Origin: an uncultured Bacilli bacterium
Lineage (GTDB): Bacteria; Bacillota_I; Bacilli_A; RF39; UBA660
Length of the DNA stretch: 23,491 nt
Assembly (NCBI GenBank): GCA_947630195.1
Contig: CANRGQ010000014.1
Location: forward strand, 1-23,491
Reading direction: 5' to 3'
The notes beneath the pieces were generated by a model. It did no database searches. It worked only from the letters and a program-made list of their open reading frames with translations, and had not been told where the DNA came from. Shown here one piece after another: positions 6,142 through 14,272 of the stretch (positions are counted from its first letter, which is position 1; every line of letters begins with the position of its first letter). Made by a program: the position numbers and the translations under genes.

Positions 6142-7272
6142 ATGAAGAAAAAAGTTCTAGTATTATATGCTCGTTATGGTTCAGGTCACGAAGCAATTGC
6201 TAAATATGTTGCTAATTATTTAAGTGAAGATAAAAACTTAAATATTTATCTTTTGGATATTAGCGACTATGGTAATTTTTTAGGACGCATTGGTGTTAAA
6301 GTAATGGATTTTGTGGGAAAATATCGTCCAGCTTTAATCTTTAATTTTTTCTATGAGTTAATGGACCATCGCCTTACCACTTTAGCTCACAACCAATTTG
6401 CTAAGAAGAGCTATGATAATGAAACTTTAAGAAATGTTATCGTGGATTATAATCCCGATATTGTTATCTCCACCCATTTTTATGCGAGTAACATAATAAC
6501 TTATTATAAAAAATTAGATTTAATTAAACCCAAATTATATACGATTATTACCGACTATAGGCCTCATGAATGTTGGATTAGAAACAAGCATTTAGAAGAT
6601 GGTTATATTGTTGGTAATAATGTTGTTAAAGAAGAACTAATCGAAAGAGGAGTAGAAAGTAAAAAAATCTATCCTTTTGGTCTTCCTTTAAATATTGAAA
6701 AAATTAAACATTTGGATAAGATAGAAGATATCTATAAAAGATATAATTTAAAGAAAGATAAAAAGATTTATTTGTTCTTTGGAGGTTCATCTGTTGGGAG
6801 CATGTACTATTATGATTATTTTAAAACCATTTGTAAATTAAACTTGGATAAATTTATTATCTTTATAAGTGGCAAGAATGAAAAATTAAGAGTAAAATGC
6901 GAAGAATATGTTAGTAAAAATAAAATAGATAATGTTTTAGTTTTAGGATATTCCAAAGATGTTTTAAATCTAATGAAAATAAGTACTCTTGTGATATCCA
7001 AACCGGGAGGGGCCACCGTTACGGAGTCTTTAGAGATGCGGCTTCCGATGATACTAGTTCCCGGAGTGGGGGGTCAAGAAAAATATAATGCGAGATTTAT
7101 AACCAGAAAAAGATATGGCTTAAAGGTAAGAACTGTCTGGGGATTTAAAAGAGTTTTAGAAAGACTAGAAGTTAATGATACGTTTATTTTAAAAGCCCAT
7201 GAAAGATTAAAAAAATTAGATAATAATGAGTCAGTAGAAAAAATACATAATTTAATAGTTAGTAAGAGGTAG
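6142..7272 (+). CDS. UgtP/MGDG-synthase-like diacylglycerol glycosyltransferase (GT28)
   Basis: Membrane-associated GT-B glycosyltransferase of family 28, expected to move hexose from a UDP-sugar to diacylglycerol, making mono- or oligo-glycosyl-diacylglycerol for the membrane or as a lipoteichoic acid anchor. The N-terminal acceptor domain has the glycine-rich loop YGSGH (12-16) and ITDYRPHECW (136-145), both typical of the MGDG-synthase/UgtP group. The C-terminal donor domain has FFGGSSVGS (212-220) and the UDP-sugar motif SKPGGATVTE (286-295), then PGVGGQE. At 376 aa it is near family size. I start at ATG 6142, behind AGAGGG (6128-6133); the upstream ATG 6094 lies within the promoter. The next gene begins three bases after the stop. 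Processivity and sugar type cannot be read from sequence. Confidence 0.85.
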   Translation: MKKKVLVLYARYGSGHEAIAKYVANYLSEDKNLNIYLLDISDYGNFLGRIGVKVMDFVGKYRPALIFNFFYELMDHRLTTLAHNQFAKKSYDNETLRNVIVDYNPDIVISTHFYASNIITYYKKLDLIKPKLYTIITDYRPHECWIRNKHLEDGYIVGNNVVKEELIERGVESKKIYPFGLPLNIEKIKHLDKIEDIYKRYNLKKDKKIYLFFGGSSVGSMYYYDYFKTICKLNLDKFIIFISGKNEKLRVKCEEYVSKNKIDNVLVLGYSKDVLNLMKISTLVISKPGGATVTESLEMRLPMILVPGVGGQEKYNARFITRKRYGLKVRTVWGFKRVLERLEVNDTFILKAHERLKKLDNNESVEKIHNLIVSKR

Positions 7273-7275
7273 TTT

Positions 7276-9222
7276 ATGAGTAAGAAAGATAAGTTAATAA
7301 TCAATAATTTAAAAATGTTAAGTTTAGATATGATTAGTGAATCTGGTCATGGTAATGTTTTCTTAAATATTGCCGCATCTAAAGTGTTTTATACTTTATA
7401 TTTAAAACATTTAATGTTTGAAATTCATCGTCCTAATTATATTAATAGAGATAGAGTATTAGTTAGTAATGAATTTTTACCAACCTATTATGCGGCAAAT
7501 TATTTATTTACGAGAAACTTAACTATTGATAATTTAAAAGATTTTAAAAGAATGGATAGTCCGACACCAGGAATACTTACGAGTATTACTCCCGGAGTCC
7601 AAGTAGGAGGCATAAATCCTGGAGATATCATTGGAGAAGCTGTCGGTATTTCTTTAGGTAAAAGATATTTAGATACTTTAATTAAAGATGAACTCAAGAA
7701 AAATAGTATCTTAGATTTTAAAACTTATTGTATTTGTAAGTTAAGTGATTTAATGAGTGGAACTTCTTATGAAGCCTTATCTTTTGCCTCAACGGAAGAA
7801 GTAAAAGATTTAGTTTATATTGTTATTAATGATGATATTAGTAAAGATAGTAAAACTAGTGAAGTATTTACGGAAGAATTAATGGACCGTTTAATGGCTT
7901 TAAATATTGATTTAGATGTTATTAATGATAATTTAAGTGCTATTGATGATGCCATTGATGATGCGAAAAGAAATAAAAAAGCGACCGTTATATTAATTAA
8001 TATTAAAGATAAAGAAGATGATGAGTTCTATACTGATCTTCCACTTGATAAAGATAATATGGAAGCTTTAAGAAGTGAATATGGTATTCCATCGGCTTTT
8101 GCTACCATTGAAGAAGTAAAAGTAGAAATTAAAGAAGAACTTGCAAAAAGACTTGCTAAACCTCTTAGTAAATGGCATGAACTTGTGGAAGAATACAGAG
8201 AAAATAAAAAGATAAATGAAATAATTGACTTTTTAGAAATTGGACGGGTTAATGTTAATTTTAAAAGTGAAAACATTAAAATAAATGATAGTTATGAAGA
8301 AGAATTAATTTTAAGTAATAGTAAAATATTTAATTTAATCGCGGCCAAAAGTCCTTTTGTCTTATCCGCTAGTAATGATAATTTCTATTATAATAAATGT
8401 TTAATTAATAATACTACCTTTATGAATAAAGAAGAAAAAATGGGTCGAAACATTTTATTTGGTGAAAGACTTTTAGCTTTAGGTAGTGTTACTTTAGGCC
8501 TTGCTAGTTTAGGTTTCAAAATGTTTGTCTCAACTTCTTTAACTTACGAAAGTGCTATAGAATCACTTATTAAAATAGCTAGTTTAAATAATTTAGATAT
8601 TACTTATGTATTTACCGAAGATACTTTCCTAAATACCTATGCTGAACTTGGTTATCATCCCGTAAATGAGATTAATAATTTAAGAAGTATTCCCGGTCTT
8701 ATTACTTTTAGACCAGCCGATATTAATGAAGTTTTAGGAGTATATGAAATAATTACAAGCCATAAAAAAACAACGGCGATTATTGTGGGTAATATCAATA
8801 CTAAAAAATTAGAAGATACTAATCCTAAATATGTTTTGGCGGGAGCTTACCGCGTAAGAAGAGAAAGAGAAGAAGCGAATGCCATAATTATTTCATCAGG
8901 AAGTGAAGTACCAATTGCTTTAAGACTGGCTACCGAACTTGCTCCTTATGGCATTGACTTTAGAGTCGTATCAATGCCTAGTAGTGATTTATTTGCCATG
9001 CAAAATGAAAAATATCAAAATATGTTACTGCCTTCAAATGTTAAAACATTTACCTTGGAATATAGTAGTAAAGATTTTTGGTATAAGTACGCTACAGGTA
9101 AAGAATATATATTAGGAATTGATAAATATGTTATTGGGGGTACTAAAGAAGAATTATTAAATGCTTATAATCTAAACATTGATAGTTTAAAAGCTCAAAT
9201 TATTGAACAAATGAAGAAATAA
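7276..9222 (+). CDS. transketolase-like protein with degenerate active site (probable pseudoenzyme)
   Basis: Aligns by eye along its full 648 aa to bacterial transketolase: TPP domain (1-330), pyrimidine domain (345-510) and C-terminal domain (515-648). The fold is kept but catalysis is not. Of the substrate histidines only His25 (SGHG) remains; the NGHG motif is NEFL at 65-68. The metal/TPP motif GDG is KLS at 155-157 and the metal-ligand Asn is Asp187. The catalytic Glu of the VREH/VREF motif is Leu399 (FGERLLALG). The THDS histidine is Glu448, and GPTHQP is replaced by LGYHPV. The C-terminal domain is well conserved (SSGSEVPIAL, VVSMPSSDLF, FWYKYATG). It has no frameshift, so the protein is under selection. 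A structural or regulatory role, or a different reaction, is possible. It lies in one operon with the glycosyltransferase, behind AGAGG (7264-7268). Confidence 0.85.
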   Translation: MSKKDKLIINNLKMLSLDMISESGHGNVFLNIAASKVFYTLYLKHLMFEIHRPNYINRDRVLVSNEFLPTYYAANYLFTRNLTIDNLKDFKRMDSPTPGILTSITPGVQVGGINPGDIIGEAVGISLGKRYLDTLIKDELKKNSILDFKTYCICKLSDLMSGTSYEALSFASTEEVKDLVYIVINDDISKDSKTSEVFTEELMDRLMALNIDLDVINDNLSAIDDAIDDAKRNKKATVILINIKDKEDDEFYTDLPLDKDNMEALRSEYGIPSAFATIEEVKVEIKEELAKRLAKPLSKWHELVEEYRENKKINEIIDFLEIGRVNVNFKSENIKINDSYEEELILSNSKIFNLIAAKSPFVLSASNDNFYYNKCLINNTTFMNKEEKMGRNILFGERLLALGSVTLGLASLGFKMFVSTSLTYESAIESLIKIASLNNLDITYVFTEDTFLNTYAELGYHPVNEINNLRSIPGLITFRPADINEVLGVYEIITSHKKTTAIIVGNINTKKLEDTNPKYVLAGAYRVRREREEANAIIISSGSEVPIALRLATELAPYGIDFRVVSMPSSDLFAMQNEKYQNMLLPSNVKTFTLEYSSKDFWYKYATGKEYILGIDKYVIGGTKEELLNAYNLNIDSLKAQIIEQMKK

Positions 9223-9247
9223 TTTTAAATAAAAAATAGCCAAAATT

Positions 9248-9282
9248 AAATACATCTTTTAATGTCAAAAGATGTATTTTTT
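9248..9282 (+). terminator. terminator of the glycosyltransferase operon
   Basis: A 13-bp perfect stem (AAATACATCTTTT 9248-9260 with AAAAGATGTATTT 9267-9279), a 6-nt loop, and a T tract to 9282. The A tract on the left arm makes it potentially bidirectional. Confidence 0.9.
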
Positions 9283-9340
9283 GACGTTTATGTAACATTT
9301 AATTTTTAGTAAATCAAATGTATATTATAGTTATATTTTG

Positions 9341-9354
9341 TGTCAAATTTGACA
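9341..9354. promoter_or_regulatory. perfect 14-bp palindrome, possible operator
   Basis: TGTCAAATTTGACA is perfectly palindromic and each half contains a TTGACA -35 hexamer, one per strand. The rest of 9283-9511 is A-rich with no recognisable gene. A TACAAT (9412-9417) could be a -10 but has no good -35. A strong Shine-Dalgarno-like AAGGGAGG (9428-9435) has no start codon at a usable distance. Confidence 0.4.
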
Positions 9355-9511
9355 AAATTAAAAATTTTTTGAAGAAATTTGCCTCTAAAAAAAGGAAATC
9401 CGACATTTTTTTACAATAATATAAGTGAAGGGAGGAAAAATAATCAAAAAATCATAAAGAATAAAAAAGGGTAAAATATCATTTAAAAAAAGAAAGAAAA
9501 GAGGTAAAAAA

Positions 9512-10453
9512 ATGAAAACAAAAGAATTTTATAATGAAATAACTGAAATTATCGAAAATTATGAGGTTAACAGAAAGGTAAGAGAAAGACAAAATAACCG
9601 AGAGGAATTATTATCTAAATGGAAAATTGGGAAACTTCTAGTTGAGGCTCAAGGAGGAGAGAAAAGGGCTAAGTATGGCAACGAGTTAATTAATAAATGG
9701 TCCAAAGATTTTACTTTAAAATATGGTAAGTCTTATAGCAAAAGGAATTTGATGTTTTATAGGCAATTTTATTTATGTTTTCCAATTGTGTCTACAGTGT
9801 CGACACAATTATCATACTCTCATTTAAAAGAAGTTTTACCTATAAAAAATGAAAATGAGAGGAACTATTATATTAATCAGGTTATCTTAAATAATTTATC
9901 TGTAAGAGAACTTAGAAAAGAAATCAAAAATAAATCTTTTGATAGATTATCCTATGCTGATAAAAATAATATAAAGTTAATTGATAATAACAATAATTTA
10001 CCAATATCAATTAGGGATATGATTAAAGATCCAATAATATTAGAAACTAATAAAAATATTTCTAACCTAAATGAAAAAGTAATTCATAAAGAACTAATTA
10101 ATTTACTGGAAAACAAATTTTTAGAATTAGGCACAGGCTTTACTCTAGCCGGTCATGAATACAAAATAACCCTTGATAATAAAACTTATAAAATAGATTT
10201 ACTATTTTTTAATGTCGAAATTAATGCCTACGTTGTTGTGGAAGTTAAAAATAGAGAATTTAAACCAAGTGATATAGGGCAAATTGATTTTTATATGAAA
10301 CTGGTAGATGATAAACTTAGAAAGAATTATCATAGCAAAACTGAAGGCATCCTAATTGTTAAAGAAAAAAATAAATATGTCGTAAAATATATGACTAATG
10401 ATAATATTTATATTACAAATTTTGTTTTAGATGTTCCTAAAGTTTTAAATTAA
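9512..10453 (+). CDS. DUF1016/YhcG-type PDDEXK nuclease
   Basis: Two-domain protein of 313 aa. The N-terminal DUF1016 region (about 1-150) has the basic helical pattern WKIGKLLVEAQGG, then YGKSYSKRNLMFYRQF and LSYSHLKEVLP. The C-terminal domain is a PDDEXK-fold nuclease with Asp229 (YKIDLLFF), Glu244 and Lys246 (VVVEVKNREF) and Gln257 (IGQIDFYM), so the active site looks intact. Members are thought to act on DNA and often sit with restriction or mobile genes; the actual substrate is not established. Here it stands alone between a terminator and the sirA-like promoter. AGAGG (9500-9504) supports the start. Its ATA and AAT codon content suggests an acquired gene. It may be a solitary defence or recombination nuclease. 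Confidence 0.88.
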   Translation: MKTKEFYNEITEIIENYEVNRKVRERQNNREELLSKWKIGKLLVEAQGGEKRAKYGNELINKWSKDFTLKYGKSYSKRNLMFYRQFYLCFPIVSTVSTQLSYSHLKEVLPIKNENERNYYINQVILNNLSVRELRKEIKNKSFDRLSYADKNNIKLIDNNNNLPISIRDMIKDPIILETNKNISNLNEKVIHKELINLLENKFLELGTGFTLAGHEYKITLDNKTYKIDLLFFNVEINAYVVVEVKNREFKPSDIGQIDFYMKLVDDKLRKNYHSKTEGILIVKEKNKYVVKYMTNDNIYITNFVLDVPKVLN

Positions 10454-10479
10454 TTAATTTGTTTATCACTCGACACCAT

Positions 10480-10507
10480 TCGACATTTTATTTATGAATA
10501 CTATTAT
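10480..10507 (+). promoter_or_regulatory. probable promoter of the sirA-like gene
   Basis: TCGACA 10480-10485, a 16-bp spacer, and TATTAT 10502-10507; TATAAT at 10507-10512 is an alternative -10. Both overlap or abut the ATG at 10511, which argues against that start. TCGACA also occurs 11 bp upstream. Confidence 0.5.
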
Positions 10508-10528
10508 ATAATGAAGATGGTGATAATT

Positions 10529-10945
10529 ATGCGATGTTTTTATATTTTTAAAATTAACCGGGAAATGACAATTTTAACTAAAGAAACTCCTTATAATTTA
10601 TATAAAACAATTGAAGGACTATATTATTTAGATACTTATGATCTTGGAGCTTCTTACGAAGTATATGACGATTTATTTTTATCCTTTGATCCTATCTATG
10701 TGAATAAAAGAATCTATAATTTATTTAAAAATAATCGCTATTATAATTATATTGAAAAGAAACATATTATCTATAATAAATATCGGGGTGAAGAAAGTAT
10801 TTTAAAAGTCTATCCTAGTCATATTATTTTAAAAAGTAATATTATAAATCCCACTTTACTTTTAAATTATTTAAATAGTGATAATTTATTTGTTTGTGAT
10901 TTTCAAAATAAGGATTATTTTTGGTTAAATGAGTTTGTAAGATAA
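10529..10945 (+). CDS. SirA-like replication-inhibitor family protein
   Basis: In B. subtilis, SirA binds domain I of DnaA and stops new rounds of replication as cells commit to sporulation. This 138-aa protein matches the family pattern along its length: N-terminal FYIFKINRE, a central DPIYVNKRIYNLFKNN followed by Tyr-rich YYNYIEKKH, and the characteristic end VCDFQNKDYFWLNEFV (compare AFDFNAKRYGWLNPV in B. subtilis, from memory). Similarity is moderate, so the family call is probable rather than certain. I start at ATG 10529 because the ribosome-binding sequence GGTGAT precedes it and the ATG at 10511 overlaps the -10 region. No sporulation gene is visible in the window, so in this organism it may restrain DnaA in another setting. 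Confidence 0.68.
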   Translation: MRCFYIFKINREMTILTKETPYNLYKTIEGLYYLDTYDLGASYEVYDDLFLSFDPIYVNKRIYNLFKNNRYYNYIEKKHIIYNKYRGEESILKVYPSHIILKSNIINPTLLLNYLNSDNLFVCDFQNKDYFWLNEFVR

Positions 10946-10963
10946 AGATTTATGTGCTAAAAT
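10935..10963 (+). promoter_or_regulatory. promoter of the YgjP-like metallopeptidase gene
   Basis: TTGTAA 10935-10940 (inside the 3' end of the sirA-like gene), a 17-bp spacer, and TAAAAT 10958-10963 with an extended TG at 10955-10956. The leader would be only about 10 nt and consist mainly of the ribosome-binding sequence. Confidence 0.65.
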
Positions 10964-10979
10964 TAAATTGTGGTGAATA

Positions 10980-11612
10980 ATGAAATTTAAGTTGAATGAT
11001 TACATTATTAATTATGAAGTAGTAAGAAAAGATAATAAAAATCTTTATTTTCGTTTTGATGAAAATTGTAATTTAATTATAACAGCTCCGAGGTTTATTA
11101 GTGATAAAGAAGTTCAAAATTTAATTATGAAAAATTCCAGTGCGATTTTAAAGATGTATGAAGATGCCTTAGAGCGAAGTAAAAGAGATGAAAAATTTTG
11201 GTATTTAGGTAAAAGTTATGAAGTTAATTTTGATAACAGGGTAAAAGATATTGAAATTGAAGAAGATACCATTACTTGCTTTAATGAAGAAGCTCTAGAA
11301 GATTTTTATGCTAAAGAATGTGAAAGAGTATTTAAAGAAGAAATAGAAGTTTGTAAAAAGTGTTTTAATAATTTACCGGATTTTGATTTAAAGATAAGAA
11401 GAATGCGGACTAGATGGGGTGTTTGTAATACGAGGAAAAATATTATTACCCTAAATAGTGAGTTACTTAAAAAAGATATATCTTTAATTGATTATGTTAT
11501 TGTTCATGAAATGGCCCATTTTTTTGAGGCTAATCATAGTAAGAATTTCTGGCATATCGTAGAAGAAGTAATACCTGATTATAAAGTTAAAAGAAAGAAA
11601 CTTAGATATTAA
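10980..11612 (+). CDS. YgjP-like zinc metallopeptidase-domain protein (DUF45)
   Basis: The C-terminal half holds the zinc signature HEMAH (176-180) followed by NHSKNFW (185-191), which gives the third ligand region. Upstream is the family hallmark RTRWGVCN (143-150) followed by ITLNSELL. The N-terminal half (about 1-90) is the usual beta-rich part of YgjP/DUF45 proteins, with RKDNKNLYFRF and a LGKSYEV motif. At 210 aa it is slightly short but complete. No signal peptide is present, so it is cytoplasmic. Family members are often called M48-like metallopeptidases, but their substrates are unknown. GGTGA just before the start supports ATG 10980. It has its own promoter, and another promoter separates it from mutS. 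Confidence 0.87.
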   Translation: MKFKLNDYIINYEVVRKDNKNLYFRFDENCNLIITAPRFISDKEVQNLIMKNSSAILKMYEDALERSKRDEKFWYLGKSYEVNFDNRVKDIEIEEDTITCFNEEALEDFYAKECERVFKEEIEVCKKCFNNLPDFDLKIRRMRTRWGVCNTRKNIITLNSELLKKDISLIDYVIVHEMAHFFEANHSKNFWHIVEEVIPDYKVKRKKLRY

Positions 11613-11642
11613 TAAATACTTATAGATTAATATGGTTATTTC

Positions 11643-11671
11643 TTGTATTATTAAATTAAAAATAGTATAAT
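11643..11671 (+). promoter_or_regulatory. mutS promoter giving a probable leaderless transcript
   Basis: TTGTAT 11643-11648, a 17-bp spacer, and a consensus TATAAT at 11666-11671. Only seven bases separate the -10 from the ATG, so transcription should begin at or next to the start codon. Confidence 0.75.
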
Positions 11672-11678
11672 AAAGGCT

Positions 11679-14222
11679 ATGAAAAGAAATGAAGTAGACA
11701 GAAATAAATTAAGTCCCATGATGAGACAATATATGGAAATCAAAGATAATTATGAAGATGAACTTCTATTTTTTCGCTTGGGGGATTTTTATGAATTGTT
11801 TTTTGAAGATGGACTAACAGCCTCAAGAGAACTAGAGCTTACTTTAACAGGTAAATCTTGTGGGTTAGATGAAAGAGTACCCATGTGTGGTGTTCCTTAT
11901 CATGCTGTAAAAGGTTATATTGAAAAACTAGTTAATAAAGGTTACCGAATTGCGATTTGTGAACAGTTAGAGGATCCTAAAATGACTAAAGATACTGTTA
12001 AAAGAGGGGTCGTTGATGTTATTAGTAAAGGGACAATAACCGATTATGAACTTTTAGATGATAAAGTAAATTCTTATATAGCAAGTATCTTAGAATTTAG
12101 TGATATTTATATTATTACTTATGCGGATATTTCCACCGGGGAACTATCTAGTATTAGTTTAAAAAAGGAAGAAAATACTCTTTATAGTGAAGTTTTAAAT
12201 TTAGGTATTAAAGAAGTTATTTTAATTGATAATACCAATGTTACTTTAGTGGATACTCTCAAAAATAAATATGGCATAGATATTGTTTTTAGTAATGCTT
12301 ATTATAATGAAGAACTGCCTTTCTTAAAAAAAGTAAATGATGCCAGGAAGAAAATGGGTGTTAATCACTTATTTTATTATTTAGTGGTTAAAGAATTAAA
12401 AGATTTAAGTCATTTTAATGAACTAAAAGAAATTAATAAATTAGATTATCTAGAAATGGATGTTCATACTGTTCGGAACTTAGAATTATTTGAAACGATT
12501 AGATTAAAAGATAGAACTTATTCTTTGATTTGGCTTTTAGATAAATGTAAGACGGCGATGGGTTCAAGAAAACTTAAAAGTTTTTTAATGCATCCTTTAA
12601 AAGATATAAATTTACTTAATCAAAGATATGATCGAATTGAATGTTTAAATAATAATTTTATTTTAAAAGATGAACTTAAAAATTTATTAAATGAAATATA
12701 TGATATTGAAAGATTATGTGGAAAAGTAGCCACCGGTAGTGTTAATGGTAGAGACCTTCTACAACTAAGAAATAGTTTAAAAGTTTTACCAAGATTAAAA
12801 GAAATATTAATTAAACTAGACATATATCCGGATATTGATACGCATCAAGATATTTATATGTTACTCGAGGCCTCATTATATGAAAACCCTCCCATTAGTG
12901 TTAAGGAAGGCTATTTAATTAAAGAAGGTTATAATAAAGATTTAGATGAATTAAAAAGTATCAGAAGTAATGGGAAAGATTTTATTTTACAATTTGAAAA
13001 TAAATTAAAAGAAGAAACCGGCATTAAGACTTTAAAAGTTGGTTTTAATAAAGTATTTGGTTATTTTATTGAAGTATCTAAAGGGATGGCTAAAGAAGTT
13101 AAAGAAAATTTTGGTTGGGAAAGAAGACAAACTTTAACTAATTGTGAAAGATATATTTCTCCCGAGTTAAAAGAAAAAGAAGCCTTAATTTTAAATGCGG
13201 AAGAAAAAATTATTGATTTAGAATATAATTTATTTAATGAGATTAAAAATATTATTAAAAAAGAAGTTTTAAAAATTAAAAAGACAGCCGATATTATAAG
13301 TGAAGTTGATGCTTTAGTATCTTTATCTATTTGTAGTGAAGAATATAATTTAGTTAGACCTACCTTAAATGAATGTAAAGATTTAGAAATAATTGAAGGA
13401 AGACACCCTGTTGTCGAAGTGGTTAGTAAAGATAATTATGTGGCTAATGATTGTGTGATGAATAGTAATCAAAGTACTTTACTTATAACAGGGCCTAACA
13501 TGAGTGGTAAATCAACCTTTATGAGGGAAGTAGCTATTATTATAATTATGGCGCAGATGGGTTCTTTTGTTCCCGCTAAAAAGGCGAAAATTCCTATCAT
13601 TGATAAAATATTTACCCGGATTGGAGCCTCTGATGATTTAGTTTCCGGCGAATCAACATTCATGGTCGAAATGAAAGAAGCCGAAAATGCTCTTGCGAAT
13701 GCGACTGAAAAAAGTTTAATTATTTTTGATGAACTAGGAAGAGGGACGGCGACTTATGATGGTATGAGTTTAGCCCAAGCAATACTCGAATATGTTTGTG
13801 AAAATATTAAAGCCTTAACATTATTTTCGACGCATTATCATGAACTTACTAGTTTAGAGAAAAAGTTTAAACTAATTAAAAATGTGCATGTGGAAGCCGT
13901 CGAAAATAATGGGGAAATTACTTTCTTACATAAGGTTAAAAATGGGGCGATTGATAAAAGTTATGGTATTCATGTAGCCAAACTGGCGGGATTACCTCCA
14001 AGTCTTTTAGATAGGGCTAGTGCTATTTTACAAAATTATGAAAGTAATAAAAAGAGTAATAAACAAATTGAAAAAGTGCAATTAAGTTTTGACTTTGAAG
14101 AAGAAAAAGATAAGAGTGAAGACTTATTAAAAAGTGAGTTAAATAAAATAGATCCTGTTAATATGACTCCTCTTGAAGCTTTAAATTATTTGTATGAATT
14201 AAAAAGAAAGGTCCAAAAATAA
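11679..14222 (+). CDS. mutS: DNA mismatch repair protein MutS
   Basis: ATPase that recognises mismatches and small insertion/deletion loops. The N-terminal mismatch-binding domain has the F-x-E wedge Phe37-Tyr38-Glu39 (GDFYELF) after the typical SPMMRQYMEIK. The connector, lever and clamp regions follow. The ATPase domain has Walker A GPNMSGKST (605-613), Walker B DELGRGTATYDG (from 684) and STHYHEL (about 717). Near the end QLSFDF resembles the beta-clamp-binding motif of B. subtilis MutS. At 847 aa the protein is complete. The start is secure from the conserved N-terminus, but no ribosome-binding site stands at a usable distance and the promoter places the transcript start at the ATG. mutL does not follow; nusB does, from its own promoter. 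Confidence 0.97.
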   Translation: MKRNEVDRNKLSPMMRQYMEIKDNYEDELLFFRLGDFYELFFEDGLTASRELELTLTGKSCGLDERVPMCGVPYHAVKGYIEKLVNKGYRIAICEQLEDPKMTKDTVKRGVVDVISKGTITDYELLDDKVNSYIASILEFSDIYIITYADISTGELSSISLKKEENTLYSEVLNLGIKEVILIDNTNVTLVDTLKNKYGIDIVFSNAYYNEELPFLKKVNDARKKMGVNHLFYYLVVKELKDLSHFNELKEINKLDYLEMDVHTVRNLELFETIRLKDRTYSLIWLLDKCKTAMGSRKLKSFLMHPLKDINLLNQRYDRIECLNNNFILKDELKNLLNEIYDIERLCGKVATGSVNGRDLLQLRNSLKVLPRLKEILIKLDIYPDIDTHQDIYMLLEASLYENPPISVKEGYLIKEGYNKDLDELKSIRSNGKDFILQFENKLKEETGIKTLKVGFNKVFGYFIEVSKGMAKEVKENFGWERRQTLTNCERYISPELKEKEALILNAEEKIIDLEYNLFNEIKNIIKKEVLKIKKTADIISEVDALVSLSICSEEYNLVRPTLNECKDLEIIEGRHPVVEVVSKDNYVANDCVMNSNQSTLLITGPNMSGKSTFMREVAIIIIMAQMGSFVPAKKAKIPIIDKIFTRIGASDDLVSGESTFMVEMKEAENALANATEKSLIIFDELGRGTATYDGMSLAQAILEYVCENIKALTLFSTHYHELTSLEKKFKLIKNVHVEAVENNGEITFLHKVKNGAIDKSYGIHVAKLAGLPPSLLDRASAILQNYESNKKSNKQIEKVQLSFDFEEEKDKSEDLLKSELNKIDPVNMTPLEALNYLYELKRKVQK

Positions 14223-14244
14223 TCTAGTAAATAAATAGGACATT

Positions 14245-14253
14245 TGGTATAAT
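14245..14253 (+). promoter_or_regulatory. extended -10 promoter of the nusB-xseB operon
   Basis: TGGTATAAT: a consensus TATAAT (14248-14253) with TGn directly upstream and no good -35, consistent with an extended -10 promoter. Transcription would start near 14260. Confidence 0.65.
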
Positions 14254-14272
14254 TGAAAGTGTGGTGATAATT

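Noticed and set aside
7068..7073. Run of six G in the glycosyltransferase gene as a second contingency tract
   Set aside because: It encodes the conserved PGVGGQE motif in an intact frame and is much shorter than the G9 run.
10511..10528. Upstream start of the sirA-like gene
   Set aside because: It overlaps the -10 region and lies before the GGTGAT ribosome-binding sequence that serves ATG 10529.
9283..10945. Defence island around the DUF1016 nuclease
   Set aside because: Only one candidate defence gene is present; neighbours are ordinary chromosomal genes.
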